DNA of 57,651 nt, from positions 1 to 57,651 of the forward strand of contig JAKSNG010000010.1 of the NCBI GenBank assembly GCA_024400125.1. Reading direction: 5' to 3'. Below the pieces are notes generated by a model, which worked only from the letters and a program-made list of their open reading frames with translations, did not search any database and was not told the origin of the DNA. Source of the DNA: Paludibacteraceae bacterium. Lineage in GTDB: Bacteria; Bacteroidota; Bacteroidia; Bacteroidales; Paludibacteraceae. Positions 42,626 to 52,340 of the stretch are shown here, piece by piece. Each line of letters begins with the position of its first letter. Positions within the stretch are counted from its first letter, which is position 1. Position numbers and translations under genes: made by a program.

Positions 42626-45598
42626 ATGATGAAACACAAACGCTTATCACTCGTTCTGATGGCTTTGGCAATGGTGGTTACTGTTGCTCATGCTCAGATT
42701 ACGGGTACAGTTTTTGAAGCATCAACCGGTGAACCAATCATTGGTGCCAGTATCTTAGAAGTGGGTACTACCAATGGTGTGATTACCGATTTTGATGGAA
42801 ACTTTGAGTTGAATGTATCGGAAGGTGCACAACTCCAGTTTAGTTACATGGGTTTCCAAACACAAACCCTCCCTGCTAAGAATGGTATGGTTGTTAAGTT
42901 GGCAGAAGACGCTATCCAAATTCAGGAAGTCGTTGCCATCGGTTATGGCTCCCAAAAGAAGAAAGAAGTAACTGGTTCCGTTTCAAGTGTCAAAGCAGAA
43001 GACTTTAACGCTGGTGTTAAAACGGACGCTATGGGTCTGTTGCAAGGAAAAGTCGCTGGCTTGAACATCTCAAGAAATAGTGCTGACCCTACGGCTGGTT
43101 ACAATATCCAAATTCGTGGTTTCTCAACACTTGGTCAAGGTACTGGTTCTTCTCCTTTGTATATCGTAGATGGACTTCCAACTACGAACATCGCTAACAT
43201 TTCCCAAGAGGAAATTGAATCTATGGACGTCTTAAAAGACGGTTCTGCTGCCGCTATCTACGGTACTCGTGGTACAAATGGTGTCATCATTATTACTACC
43301 AAACGTGGTAAAAACGGTGGCGAAGGTAAAATTGAAACCCACGTAGATTATTCGGGTTATGTATCTACTTCCGTTCCTCGCAAGGATATCGGTTTCGCTA
43401 CTCCAGAGCAATATCGAGATCTCAAAAATATCTCTAACGGCAAAGTTGAACCTGTTCTGTATGATAGTCCCGATGGCAATACCTACAATACAGATTGGTT
43501 AGGACTGTCTATGCGTAGTGCAGCTGTTACCCACTCTCACAACTTGGCAATTTCGGGCGGCGGCGCAAAATTTGCGTATCGTGCTTCTGTGAACTATAAA
43601 TATGCAGAAGGTCTCGCTGTCAATAACGACCGCCGTGAGATTATGGCAAAGTTCGCAGCTGACCAAACCGCTTTGCAAGGTTGGCTCAAACTGCAATACG
43701 ACTTCTCTTATTTGAACTATCGTAACGATTGGGGACAAGGCGACTTCAAACAAGCTGCTATCTTGAATCCTACTTATCCTGTTTATGATAAAAATACAAA
43801 GTCTGGCTATTTCTACGTTCCTGGTTCAGGTCAATCGAACCCTATCGAAACACAGAATATGAAGGAATGCAACCAAACAGGTAACTATTTCCGTGGATCT
43901 ATCAAAGCTACGATTGATGTCAAGGCTGCTCCTGGTTTGAAAATCAATGGTTTGGTAGCTATCGAAGAGGGCGATAACAATAAACACTACTATTGCGACC
44001 AAAACTACACCGTTGACTTGGACGGTGCAGGTTATGCTTCTGTTAATAATGATGTTTCGTTGCAACAACTCTATGAGGCAACGATTGACTACGCACACGA
44101 GTGGGGTGGTCATACTTTGACTGGTGTGGCAGGTTTCTCCTATCAGAAATTCTCGTATGAAGGTTCCAGCATCTCTAACAAAGGTTTCCCAACGAATACC
44201 TTCAAGTGGTATAAGTTAGAAAATGGTCAAACTGACAAAGAGAAACTGAATGTTACATCGTATGCTAATTCCAATGTTTTGGCTGCTGCATTCTTACGTT
44301 TGAACTATAACTATAAAGAACGTTACTTGGTTTCTGCATCTATTCGTGCTGAAGGTTCTTCTCGTTTCGGTGCCAACAATAAGTGGGGATACTTCCCTGC
44401 TGCAAGTTTAGGTTGGCGTATCAAAGGTGAACCATTCATGAAAGACCAAGATTGGTGTCAAGAGTTGAAACTTCGTTTCGGTTTCGGTATCACGGGTAAC
44501 AACGTAGGTAGTGACCTCATTTCACAAGAGTTGTTGACTTCCGGTGGCTCATTCTGGTATAACCAAGCGTGGGTAACAACCTACAAAGTGAATCGTAACG
44601 CTAACCCAGACCTCCGTTGGGAAAAGAAATTTGAGTATAACTTAGGTCTTGACTATTCGTTCTTGAAAGACCGTTTGTATGGTTCGTTAGATCTGTACTA
44701 TCGTGACACGAAAGACCTGTTGTGGAACTACAACGTTCCAACTCCTCCATTCCAATATGAGACCATGATGGCTAACTGCGGTGAGATTACTTCTAAGGGT
44801 CTTGAACTCTCTATCACAGGTGTACCTGTTAAGATTGGCAACTGGACTTGGACAACAACTGCTACAATGGCATTCAATGACAACAAGATTAAGAAACTTT
44901 CTGGTCAAGTCTCTCTCAATGGTCAAACGTATGACCTCGCTTATTCTGAGCAATTGTGCGGTGGCGTCGGCGAAAATGGTCTGCAAGGTGTAAACACCCA
45001 AAAGATTGTTGAAGGCGAAAGCGTAGGTACATTCTATGGTTACAAAGTAACTGGCGTAACTCAATCTGGCAAACTCAATTACGAGAAAGACGAAAATGGT
45101 AAATACAAACTCCAAAAGATTGGTAACGCACAACCTATCATGACCTACGGTTGGAATAACACTATCCGTTGGAAAGACCTCGACATCACACTCTTCTTCC
45201 GTGGTGTGGTTGGTAACGACGTGCTGAATGTAAAACGTTGGGCTTATGGTCCTCAAAAGTCACAAGGTCTGAATGTCTTCATGAAAGACGTTTATGCTTT
45301 GGCTGAAGGAACAGGCGCTTATCGTCAAGGTGTGTTCTCCGATTACTATCTGGAGGATGGCTCTTATCTGAAACTGGATAACATCACCGTGGGCTACACA
45401 TTCAAGTTCCCACAATCGAAGTATGTAAGCTCTCTCCGTTTACATGCTACAGCTGAGAACGTATTCACTCTAACCAGCTACTCCGGTATCGATCCTGAAG
45501 TGAATACATCCAGCGTATGGGATTGCGGTATTGACGGCGCAGGATTCTATCCTTCTGCTACCAATGTCATCTTCGGTGTTAATCTTAACCTCTTGTAA
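42626..45598 (+). CDS. SusC-type TonB-dependent outer-membrane transporter
   Basis: The 990-residue protein has a signal peptide (about 1-23), a carboxypeptidase-like domain (ITGTVFEASTGEPIIGASI, DFDGNFELNV) and a TonB box region. A plug (ESMDVLKDGSAAAIYGTRGTNGVIIITTK) and a 22-strand barrel follow. It imports a glycan across the outer membrane together with SusD. SusD starts 20 bp downstream. Confidence 0.95.
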   Translation: MMKHKRLSLVLMALAMVVTVAHAQITGTVFEASTGEPIIGASILEVGTTNGVITDFDGNFELNVSEGAQLQFSYMGFQTQTLPAKNGMVVKLAEDAIQIQEVVAIGYGSQKKKEVTGSVSSVKAEDFNAGVKTDAMGLLQGKVAGLNISRNSADPTAGYNIQIRGFSTLGQGTGSSPLYIVDGLPTTNIANISQEEIESMDVLKDGSAAAIYGTRGTNGVIIITTKRGKNGGEGKIETHVDYSGYVSTSVPRKDIGFATPEQYRDLKNISNGKVEPVLYDSPDGNTYNTDWLGLSMRSAAVTHSHNLAISGGGAKFAYRASVNYKYAEGLAVNNDRREIMAKFAADQTALQGWLKLQYDFSYLNYRNDWGQGDFKQAAILNPTYPVYDKNTKSGYFYVPGSGQSNPIETQNMKECNQTGNYFRGSIKATIDVKAAPGLKINGLVAIEEGDNNKHYYCDQNYTVDLDGAGYASVNNDVSLQQLYEATIDYAHEWGGHTLTGVAGFSYQKFSYEGSSISNKGFPTNTFKWYKLENGQTDKEKLNVTSYANSNVLAAAFLRLNYNYKERYLVSASIRAEGSSRFGANNKWGYFPAASLGWRIKGEPFMKDQDWCQELKLRFGFGITGNNVGSDLISQELLTSGGSFWYNQAWVTTYKVNRNANPDLRWEKKFEYNLGLDYSFLKDRLYGSLDLYYRDTKDLLWNYNVPTPPFQYETMMANCGEITSKGLELSITGVPVKIGNWTWTTTATMAFNDNKIKKLSGQVSLNGQTYDLAYSEQLCGGVGENGLQGVNTQKIVEGESVGTFYGYKVTGVTQSGKLNYEKDENGKYKLQKIGNAQPIMTYGWNNTIRWKDLDITLFFRGVVGNDVLNVKRWAYGPQKSQGLNVFMKDVYALAEGTGAYRQGVFSDYYLEDGSYLKLDNITVGYTFKFPQSKYVSSLRLHATAENVFTLTSYSGIDPEVNTSSVWDCGIDGAGFYPSATNVIFGVNLNLL

Positions 45599-45618
45599 AA
45601 TCTAAAAATCTATAGAAT

Positions 45619-47277
45619 ATGAAACGCTATTTTATTATTCCTTTGCTTTTTGTGGCATTGATGGCTACTTCCTGTAAAGACATGCTCAAGGAAGAACCTT
45701 ATGCTGAACAAACAACAGAGAATTTCTTGGCAGATGAGTCAAATGCCGTTCTTATCGTAGGTCAAGCTTATGCCGACCTCAAATGGCTGCATGACCACTG
45801 GTGCTATTGGGGATTGTGTACGCTCTCTTCTGACGAATGTATCAATCCGGTTCGAAACCCGGGTAGTGACTGGAATGATGATGGATACTGGAAAGGTTTC
45901 CTCGATCATAGTTGGACTCCTAATGATATGAGTTTTGAGTTCTTGTGGAGTTACTCAAACTCAGGTGCTGTCCTCTGTAACAAAATCATCAGTCAGCTGA
46001 GTAAATACGAAGGCATGGACGCGTTCATCGCTGAAATGAAAGTCCTCCGTTGCTACTATTACTACACCTTGTTTGATTGCTTCGGACGTATTCCTTATCT
46101 TGAGGACTATTCTTCGGCTGCTGTGCCTCAAAGCGAACCATGTGTCGTTTGGAACAAACTGATTACCACACTTGAAACAGAAGGCCCTAAGATGGGTGTC
46201 GTTACCGACGAAAATCGTGCTTCTTACTATGGACGTTGCACACAAGGTATGGCTTACACTTTGCTTGCTCGCTTGTACTTGAATGCAGAGTCCTATGGGA
46301 TTACTCCTGAGAACTGCGGTATCGACTCTATCAAGACTACGACTGATTTCTACAAGAATTGTATCCGCTGCTGCGAAAAAGTACGCAACGATGGTTCTTA
46401 CATCATCGAAGACGACTTCTTTGCTAACTTCAAAATTAAAAACGAAGGCAGTAAAGAAAACATCTTTGTTATCGTTGAGGACCCACGTCCTAACTTTGAC
46501 TATCAAGACGCTGCGGGTAAGTGCTGCAACAAACTGCGTGTTACTATGTTAACTCTCAACTACTGCCACCAAATCTGCTGGAATACTGTAGATAAACCTT
46601 GGAATGGTTTCTGCGCTCCACAAGACTTCTTGGCTAAGTATAAAGTGGGTGGACAATATGGTATTGACCTCCGTGGACCTTGCGATAGTACACTCGGTAC
46701 TCACGGTTGTGACGGTTGGGGTTGGTTCCTCGGACCTGTTTATCTCAACGATATGAGTGACTCTATTCTCCAAATGGATGATAAAGGCAAACTCAAAGCT
46801 ATCATCCGCGAAAACGTAACTTCGTTAACCGATGCCAAACACGATGAAGGCGCACGCTTCCTCAAATACGAGGTGGCTAAAGATGGTCTGTACAAATATT
46901 GTGACAATGACTTCGTTCTCTTCCGTTATGCAGACGTCCTCTACATGAATTATGAGGCAGCTCTGCGTGCTGGTGATGATGCTAAATGTGCAGAGTTGTT
47001 GAGTGACCCTGAGTTCCAAAAGATTCGCACACGTGTCGGCTGTACCGCTTATGGTTCACTCGACTTAGAAGAACTGTTAGATGAGCGTGGACGTGAGTTC
47101 GCTTGGGAAATGGTTCGCCGTCGTGACTTGATTCGTTATGGCAGATTTGCTGAGGGTACTTGGCTTTATAAACCTGCTCGCGAAAAATACTTCAACTGGT
47201 TCCCAATTCCACGTAAAGTGATTGAAACTTCTGGTGGACTCTGGACTCAAAACGAAGGATATACTACTGACAATTAA
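45619..47277 (+). CDS. SusD-type surface glycan-binding lipoprotein
   Basis: The 552-residue protein has a lipobox (LMATS-C, C19) and a RagB/SusD fold (TPR-like helices, RFYYYYTLFDCFGRIPY-type segment, and the family C-terminal end RDLIRYGRF, FPIPRKVIE). It forms the lid of the SusC transporter. Confidence 0.94.
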   Translation: MKRYFIIPLLFVALMATSCKDMLKEEPYAEQTTENFLADESNAVLIVGQAYADLKWLHDHWCYWGLCTLSSDECINPVRNPGSDWNDDGYWKGFLDHSWTPNDMSFEFLWSYSNSGAVLCNKIISQLSKYEGMDAFIAEMKVLRCYYYYTLFDCFGRIPYLEDYSSAAVPQSEPCVVWNKLITTLETEGPKMGVVTDENRASYYGRCTQGMAYTLLARLYLNAESYGITPENCGIDSIKTTTDFYKNCIRCCEKVRNDGSYIIEDDFFANFKIKNEGSKENIFVIVEDPRPNFDYQDAAGKCCNKLRVTMLTLNYCHQICWNTVDKPWNGFCAPQDFLAKYKVGGQYGIDLRGPCDSTLGTHGCDGWGWFLGPVYLNDMSDSILQMDDKGKLKAIIRENVTSLTDAKHDEGARFLKYEVAKDGLYKYCDNDFVLFRYADVLYMNYEAALRAGDDAKCAELLSDPEFQKIRTRVGCTAYGSLDLEELLDERGREFAWEMVRRRDLIRYGRFAEGTWLYKPAREKYFNWFPIPRKVIETSGGLWTQNEGYTTDN

Positions 47278-47282
47278 TCACA

Positions 47283-47304
47283 AATAAGTTATTGAGAACT
47301 TATT
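47283..47304 (+). other. Hairpin between susD and the surface lipoprotein gene
   Basis: AATAAGTT and AACTTATT form a perfect 8-bp stem with a 6-nt loop, followed by TTTAACATTTTTATTT. It may be a partial terminator or an RNA-stability element in the operon. Confidence 0.55.
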
Positions 47305-47342
47305 TTAACATTTTTATTTAACCTTATTAATTTTAAAGAATT

Positions 47343-48497
47343 ATGAGAAAATTTGGATTTATCTGCCTCTCTTTGGCAGCAATCGCTCTCGCAACTGTTT
47401 CTTGTAAGAAAGAACAGAAGAACCCTCCTCAAGAAGAGGAACAAGAACAACAAGAAGAAGAAATCATTTGGCCTGCTGTAGATGCTCCTGCTGCTGGACA
47501 AACGACTATCGTTTTGGCTGTTCCTGCTGATGACACTCCTGCTGGCTGCTATGCTGTAGGTACTGTTAATGGCTGGGCTGAGAAAGACACGGAGACCGCT
47601 CCTTTCACAAAAATCGAAGGCAACTTCTACAAACTGACCGTAGATTATGCTGCTGACATGCAACTTAAGGTTTTGGCTATCCCTTCTGATCCTGCTTTGG
47701 TTGGTTGGAGTTACCAATGGGGTAAAGTATTTGACCCTGCTAACCCAGAGTGCGAAATTACTGAAGAACAAAGCGCTGTTGTTATCGCTAATGGTACTGG
47801 CGAATTTGAACTCGAGAACTCTGACAAGAAAGGTGCTCAACCTAAGTTGATTGGTCTTGCTGACGCTGGTGTTGTTTACATCCAAATCAAAGCATGGGCT
47901 GCAAGTCCTGTTATCAAAGACGAACCTTGCGCTACCGCTGCTATCAAACACCCATGGAATGGTGGCTCTGCTTGGACTTATGTTGACATGGAAGCTAAAG
48001 GCAATGCAACCTTCACATACGCTGGCCGTTTCGGTAACAATGGTTGCAACATCGCTTTAAACACCAATGGTGACCAAGAAGTTTGGTATCCTACTGATGC
48101 TATCGAATTCGGTGAGGGTAACTTCCAAACTGGTGACTCCGTACTCTTTACTTTCGTTTCTGAAAAGGGTACCAATGGTAAAGTTACTATTACCATGATT
48201 GAAAAAGGTGAAGGCAATAAAGACATCCCTGCTGGCGAAGGTACTTTCACTGTGAAGATTCTCAATCGTGAATATGCTGCTACTGATGTTTGCATCTTTA
48301 CAGGAAACTTCGAAGAGAATGCATGGGGTGATTCTGATCGCACTATGACTTACAACCCTGAGACTCAAACTTGGTCTTGGACTGGTGCTTATCCTATGAA
48401 CTTCCAATACAAAGTTATCTACAACGGCTCATGGGCTGCTGGTGACAACGTTGTCTTCGACGGTGAAACATACAATGCAGAGTTTGAGATTCAATAA
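47343..48497 (+). CDS. SusE/SGBP-like surface lipoprotein
   Basis: After a lipobox (ATVS-C, C21) and a long Glu/Gln-rich tether (about 25-47) the 384-residue protein has beta-rich modules. Two resemble starch-binding-like folds: GCYAVGTVNGWAEKD near 70 and CIFTGNFEENAWGD near 317. It fits the third gene of a Sus-type locus, a surface glycan-binding protein. The glycan is not known; the modules hint at an alpha-glucan. Confidence 0.78.
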   Translation: MRKFGFICLSLAAIALATVSCKKEQKNPPQEEEQEQQEEEIIWPAVDAPAAGQTTIVLAVPADDTPAGCYAVGTVNGWAEKDTETAPFTKIEGNFYKLTVDYAADMQLKVLAIPSDPALVGWSYQWGKVFDPANPECEITEEQSAVVIANGTGEFELENSDKKGAQPKLIGLADAGVVYIQIKAWAASPVIKDEPCATAAIKHPWNGGSAWTYVDMEAKGNATFTYAGRFGNNGCNIALNTNGDQEVWYPTDAIEFGEGNFQTGDSVLFTFVSEKGTNGKVTITMIEKGEGNKDIPAGEGTFTVKILNREYAATDVCIFTGNFEENAWGDSDRTMTYNPETQTWSWTGAYPMNFQYKVIYNGSWAAGDNVVFDGETYNAEFEIQ

Positions 48498-48567
48498 TCA
48501 TTGAAACTTTGATTGCGAATAAGCATTCTTAACTTATTCACTACTATTGTGAATAGTTCTAATTTTA

Positions 48568-48591
48568 GGGAGCCACACGGCTCCCTTTTTT
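48568..48591 (+). terminator. Rho-independent terminator of the Sus-type operon
   Basis: GGGAGCC and GGCTCCC form a perfect 7-bp GC-rich stem with an ACAC loop, followed by six T residues. A second hairpin (TATTCAC/GTGAATA) precedes it at 48535-48555. Confidence 0.95.
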
Positions 48592-48602
48592 ATTCCCCCT
48601 CT

Positions 48603-48658
48603 ACCATCTCTCATCTCTCATCTATCATCTATCATCTATCATCTTTCATCTCTCATCT
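48603..48658. repeat. 7-bp tandem repeat, eight units
   Basis: Eight 7-bp units with consensus NTCATCT follow the terminator, within the gene-free stretch 48498-48979. Confidence 0.88.
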
Positions 48659-48720
48659 CGGTTTTTGTCAATCCAAAAAAGGGGAAAGCTGCGTGTCTCG
48701 TACAGGTTTGAAATGGTTGG

Positions 48721-48797
48721 TTCATCTTACGTTCATCTTACGTTAATCCTACGTTAATTTTACGTTCGTTTTAGGTTGATATTTTATTCATCTTATA
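48721..48797. repeat. 11-bp tandem repeat, seven units
   Basis: Units start at 48721 and repeat every 11 bp (TTCATCTTACG twice, then increasingly varied to 48797). It has no sequence relation to the other 11-bp arrays. Confidence 0.85.
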
Positions 48798-48864
48798 AAC
48801 TTACCTCGAAATTAATCGCGGAAAGAAAGAAAAATATCTTTTTTATTTAAAAATGCGCCAAAAA

Positions 48865-48896
48865 TTTGTATATATCAATTTTTTGTTGTACTTTTG
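48865..48896 (+). promoter_or_regulatory. Promoter of the AbiE pair
   Basis: TTTG (48865-48868), a 20-bp spacer and TACTTTTG (48889-48896). Confidence 0.82.
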
Positions 48897-48979
48897 CAGC
48901 CGAATTTGGTAGTTTTGCGTATTGATAAATAAAAAATATGTGTTTTATTATACGCAAAGTTACATTGAAAGATAGCTTT

Positions 48980-49612
48980 ATGGATATATATGAACGATTA
49001 GCCCCTTTGCAGAATGTCCCTATTTCTACGCATGAACTGAAGGGCGTGTTTGGTGACCTAAGTGCGCCACAAGCCAAAATAAATCGCTTGGAGCAAGAAG
49101 GGTATCTAATATCTCTCAAGAGAGGTTTGTATCTTGTCGCAAGCAAAATTTCAGGCAAAATGCCGGACTTATCTTTAGTGGCTAATCATATATATTCGCC
49201 TTCTTATGTGTCACTACACTATGCGTTGAGATATTATGGGCTTATTCCTGAATATGTCCATTCGGTCACATCGATTACTACCAATCATAGCCGTGAGTTC
49301 TCTAACTCCATTGGCAATTTTTGGTATTATCAAGTTTCTCCTGCCTATTTCCCAATAGGAATTCATACGGTGGAAACTGAGGGAACGAATAGTTTGATGG
49401 CTACACCAGAGAAGGCTTTGTGCGATCTTATTCAGTTTACTAAGCACATGCCAAGTCGCTCTATGATTTCTATGTTGCAATTTTTAGAAGAAGATATACG
49501 TTTTGATATAGACATATTACACGATTTTAACATAAACATTCTTGAAGCTTGTGAGTCCTGTGCCCACAACCGTCAAGCAATAACTAATTTAATTAAACTA
49601 TGCAAGCAGTAA
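48980..49612 (+). CDS. AbiEi-type antitoxin
   Basis: An N-terminal winged helix (MDIYERLAPLQNVPISTHELKG, then QEGYLISLKRGLYLV) is followed by the AbiEi antitoxin domain (SYVSLHYALRYYGLIPE, and MATPEKALCDLI). It represses the operon and counters the AbiEii toxin. I chose the ATG at 48980; an upstream ATG at 48938 would add 14 residues. It overlaps the toxin gene by 13 bp. Confidence 0.87.
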   Translation: MDIYERLAPLQNVPISTHELKGVFGDLSAPQAKINRLEQEGYLISLKRGLYLVASKISGKMPDLSLVANHIYSPSYVSLHYALRYYGLIPEYVHSVTSITTNHSREFSNSIGNFWYYQVSPAYFPIGIHTVETEGTNSLMATPEKALCDLIQFTKHMPSRSMISMLQFLEEDIRFDIDILHDFNINILEACESCAHNRQAITNLIKLCKQ

Positions 49613-50433
49613 CACTTTTTGACGAAATGGTGGCTGCCTATCATCCTTCTTCTCCCCTCGAGAAGTTGAATGCCCAGCACCAAGTCATGCAGCAAATTGC
49701 CCTTGCAGGATTGCAAAAGGGCGGATTCTTTGAACATGCAGCCTTTTATGGAGGAACATGTTTGCGTATTTTTCATCAATTACCTCGGTTCTCAGAGGAT
49801 ATGGATTTTACACTTGTAGAGAAAAATAAAAGTATCCATCTTGAGAACTATTTTGATGCCATTAAAGACGTGTTCCAATTGGCAGGAAAAGACGTGGAAC
49901 TTAAAAAGAAAGATAAAGTCAATTTCGGACGTGTAGAATCGGCTTTCCTAAAGGAAAATACCGATGTTTATCACATGGCATTCACTACCGAAAAATCAGT
50001 AAAAGTAAAAATAGAATTAGATACAGACCCACCACTCGGTTTTAATTCGGAATATTTACCATTGAACTTGCCATATCATTTTATGGCGAGGTGTTTAACC
50101 CTACCAGATTTATTTGCTGGAAAAATGAATGCTTTGGTATATCGCAAGTGGCAAACACGTATTAAAGGACGTGATTGGTATGATTTTGAGTGGTATGTAA
50201 AATGGAATATACCATTAAATTTTAAACATTTACAAGAGCGGATTCGTGAATTCACAGGGGAAGATGTGACACGAGCCCAGTTTGAAGAATTACTGCGCGA
50301 GAGATTGGCAACGGGAGATATTGAACAAATCAAATCTGATGTCCTGCCGTTTGTCATCAACCCACACGAACTTGACCTCTGGACAAACGATTATTTCCTT
50401 TATTTAGCTTCTAAAATTAACTGGATAGATTAA
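49600..50433 (+). CDS. AbiEii-type nucleotidyltransferase toxin
   Basis: The 277-residue protein has the AbiEii/AbiGii nucleotidyltransferase core: YGGTCLRIFHQLPRFSEDMDFTL (G-G-T and D-x-D), then KVKIELDTDP and a DLFAGKMNALVYR and KGRDWYDFEW stretch. Relatives add nucleotides to tRNA, halting translation, and can abort phage infection. It forms the AbiE pair with the preceding gene. Confidence 0.92.
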   Translation: MQAVTLFDEMVAAYHPSSPLEKLNAQHQVMQQIALAGLQKGGFFEHAAFYGGTCLRIFHQLPRFSEDMDFTLVEKNKSIHLENYFDAIKDVFQLAGKDVELKKKDKVNFGRVESAFLKENTDVYHMAFTTEKSVKVKIELDTDPPLGFNSEYLPLNLPYHFMARCLTLPDLFAGKMNALVYRKWQTRIKGRDWYDFEWYVKWNIPLNFKHLQERIREFTGEDVTRAQFEELLRERLATGDIEQIKSDVLPFVINPHELDLWTNDYFLYLASKINWID

Positions 50434-50452
50434 CCCTTAACCTCCAACCATT

Positions 50453-50539
50453 ATGGACGCCTTGACTATTTCTGAACGTATTTCAGACCACCTTATCAAT
50501 GTCGGCAAAACCATCGGAGGTCTCTATCCCCGCAAATAA
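50453..50539 (+). CDS. Possible 28-residue peptide after AbiEii
   Basis: An ATG 19 bp after the toxin stop opens a 28-codon frame, MDALTISERISDHLINVGKT and onward, ending YPRK. It could be a tiny gene or the leftover start of another protein. I do not recognise it. Confidence 0.3.
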   Translation: MDALTISERISDHLINVGKTIGGLYPRK

Positions 50540-50595
50540 TTCGCAGACAACTCAACGAACAACTTATAAAAAATGCTCATTTTTTAGTAAATTTA

Positions 50596-50627
50596 TTTGC
50601 GTATTTGAAAATTTTGTAGTACCTTTG
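50596..50627 (+). promoter_or_regulatory. Promoter of the peptidase/glycogen synthase unit
   Basis: TTTG (50596-50599), a 20-bp spacer and TACCTTTG (50620-50627). Confidence 0.82.
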
Positions 50628-50663
50628 CAGCGATTTTTTTGAAACACTAAACGCTAAACTAAA

Positions 50664-52340
50664 ATGAATCGATTAACGCTTATATTCTGCCTTTTGGCAC
50701 CTTTTGCTTATAGCCTGTCTCCTATGTCGGCATGTACTAATTTCTTGGTCGGTAAGAACGCATCTGCCGATGGCTCTACTATCATCTCTTATGCCGCTGA
50801 TAGTTACACGTTGTATGGTTTCTTGCACTATGTCCCTGCTGCAGATCATCAGCCTGGCGAAATGCGTGCCGTCAAGGACTGGGACACGGGGCGTGACCAA
50901 GGACAAATCCCACAGATTGCCCATACCTACAATGTGGTTGGTAACACCAATGAACACCAACTCACTATCGGTGAGACAACATGGGGTGGGGTGTCGGCTA
51001 TGTGGGACACTGTCGGAATAGATTATGGTAGTCTCATGTATATTGCTTTGGAGCGCTGCAAGACTGCACGCGAAGCCATCCAAACTATGATTGCTCTGGT
51101 CAACGAATATGGCTATGCTTCAGAGGGCGAGACTTTCTCTATTGGCGACCCAAACGAGATTTGGATGATGGAAATGATAGGTCGCGGTAAGAATCAGAAA
51201 GGTGCTAACTGGGTAGCCGTTCGTGTCCCTGATGACTGCATCGCTGCACATGCTAATCAGGCGCGTGTCACCACGCTACCGCTCAAGGGCGCAAAGACAA
51301 AGAAAGGTATCACTACTTCTAAAGATGGCAACTGGATGTGGAATGCGGATATCATTACTTTTGCCCGTGAACATCAACTTTTTGAAGGCAACGATGCAGA
51401 CTTCAATTACCAAGCGGCATTTGCACCATTTGACTTCTCAGGACTCTATGTCTGCGAAGCACGCGTCTGGTCTTTCTTCCGTCATTTCTCGGACGAAATG
51501 GATCAATACTTAGATTATGCTTCCGGAAAAACCTTCCTCGAAACCAATGGAAAGGACTGTGGCAAACGGATGCCTCTTTGGATACAACCTAATCACAAAG
51601 TCTCTGTACAGGAAATCAAAGACTGCATGCGTGACCAATACGAGGGCACTCCCCTTGACATTACTCAAGGACCGGATGCTGGACCTTGGAATACGAAACT
51701 GCGCTATGGCTCATTGGGTTTCCAATTAGATTCTGTGCAGTATTGGTATGAACGTCCAACGGCTACGCAGCAGACCGGCTGGTCGTTTGTTTCGCAGATG
51801 CGTGGTGCTGAATCTGCCCATGCGGGAGGTATATTCTGGTTCGGTGTGGATGATGCTGCCACCAATGTCTATGTTCCCATGTTCAGTTCCATCACTCGCG
51901 TGCCCGAATGTTTCCGCGAAGGCAATGGCGACATGACTGTCTTCTCTTGGACTTCGGCTTGGTGGGTGTTCAACGTCGTAGCCAACTGGGCTTATACCAA
52001 GGCTTCTGCAATGCGTCCTGAAATAACGACACACCAACGCAAATGGGAAGATCAATTCAACTCCCAAATTGCTATGATTGACGCCAAAGTGGCTGATATG
52101 ACTCCTGAACAACGGACACAGTTCCTCACTAACTACTCCTGCTTGCAGGCACAAAATGTGACCAAAGATTGGCAAGACTTGGCAATTTACTTGCTCGTCA
52201 AATACATCGACGGACAGGAAAAGAAAGTGAAGAATGGGCAATTTGAACTCACACCGCAAGGTATGACAGCTTATCCTAATCGTCCCGCTTGCCCCGAAAA
52301 CTATTTACGTACTATCGCACCTCACATCACTCATGAATAA
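50664..52340 (+). CDS. C69-family dipeptidase
   Basis: The 558-residue protein has a signal peptide ending just before C24 (SPMSA-CTNFLVGKNASADGS). This is the N-terminal nucleophile of the C69/U34 Ntn-hydrolase peptidases. GETTWGGVSAMWDT and SIGDPNEIWMMEMIG are family motifs. It probably cleaves dipeptides in the periplasm. It overlaps the glycogen synthase gene by 8 bp, with no evident functional link. Confidence 0.92.
   Translation: MNRLTLIFCLLAPFAYSLSPMSACTNFLVGKNASADGSTIISYAADSYTLYGFLHYVPAADHQPGEMRAVKDWDTGRDQGQIPQIAHTYNVVGNTNEHQLTIGETTWGGVSAMWDTVGIDYGSLMYIALERCKTAREAIQTMIALVNEYGYASEGETFSIGDPNEIWMMEMIGRGKNQKGANWVAVRVPDDCIAAHANQARVTTLPLKGAKTKKGITTSKDGNWMWNADIITFAREHQLFEGNDADFNYQAAFAPFDFSGLYVCEARVWSFFRHFSDEMDQYLDYASGKTFLETNGKDCGKRMPLWIQPNHKVSVQEIKDCMRDQYEGTPLDITQGPDAGPWNTKLRYGSLGFQLDSVQYWYERPTATQQTGWSFVSQMRGAESAHAGGIFWFGVDDAATNVYVPMFSSITRVPECFREGNGDMTVFSWTSAWWVFNVVANWAYTKASAMRPEITTHQRKWEDQFNSQIAMIDAKVADMTPEQRTQFLTNYSCLQAQNVTKDWQDLAIYLLVKYIDGQEKKVKNGQFELTPQGMTAYPNRPACPENYLRTIAPHITHE

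Noticed and set aside
48498..48979. tRNA or other structured RNA gene in the larger spacers
   Set aside because: I looked for cloverleaf features and conserved RNA motifs in the spacers over 300 bp and saw none; only repeats, promoters and terminators.
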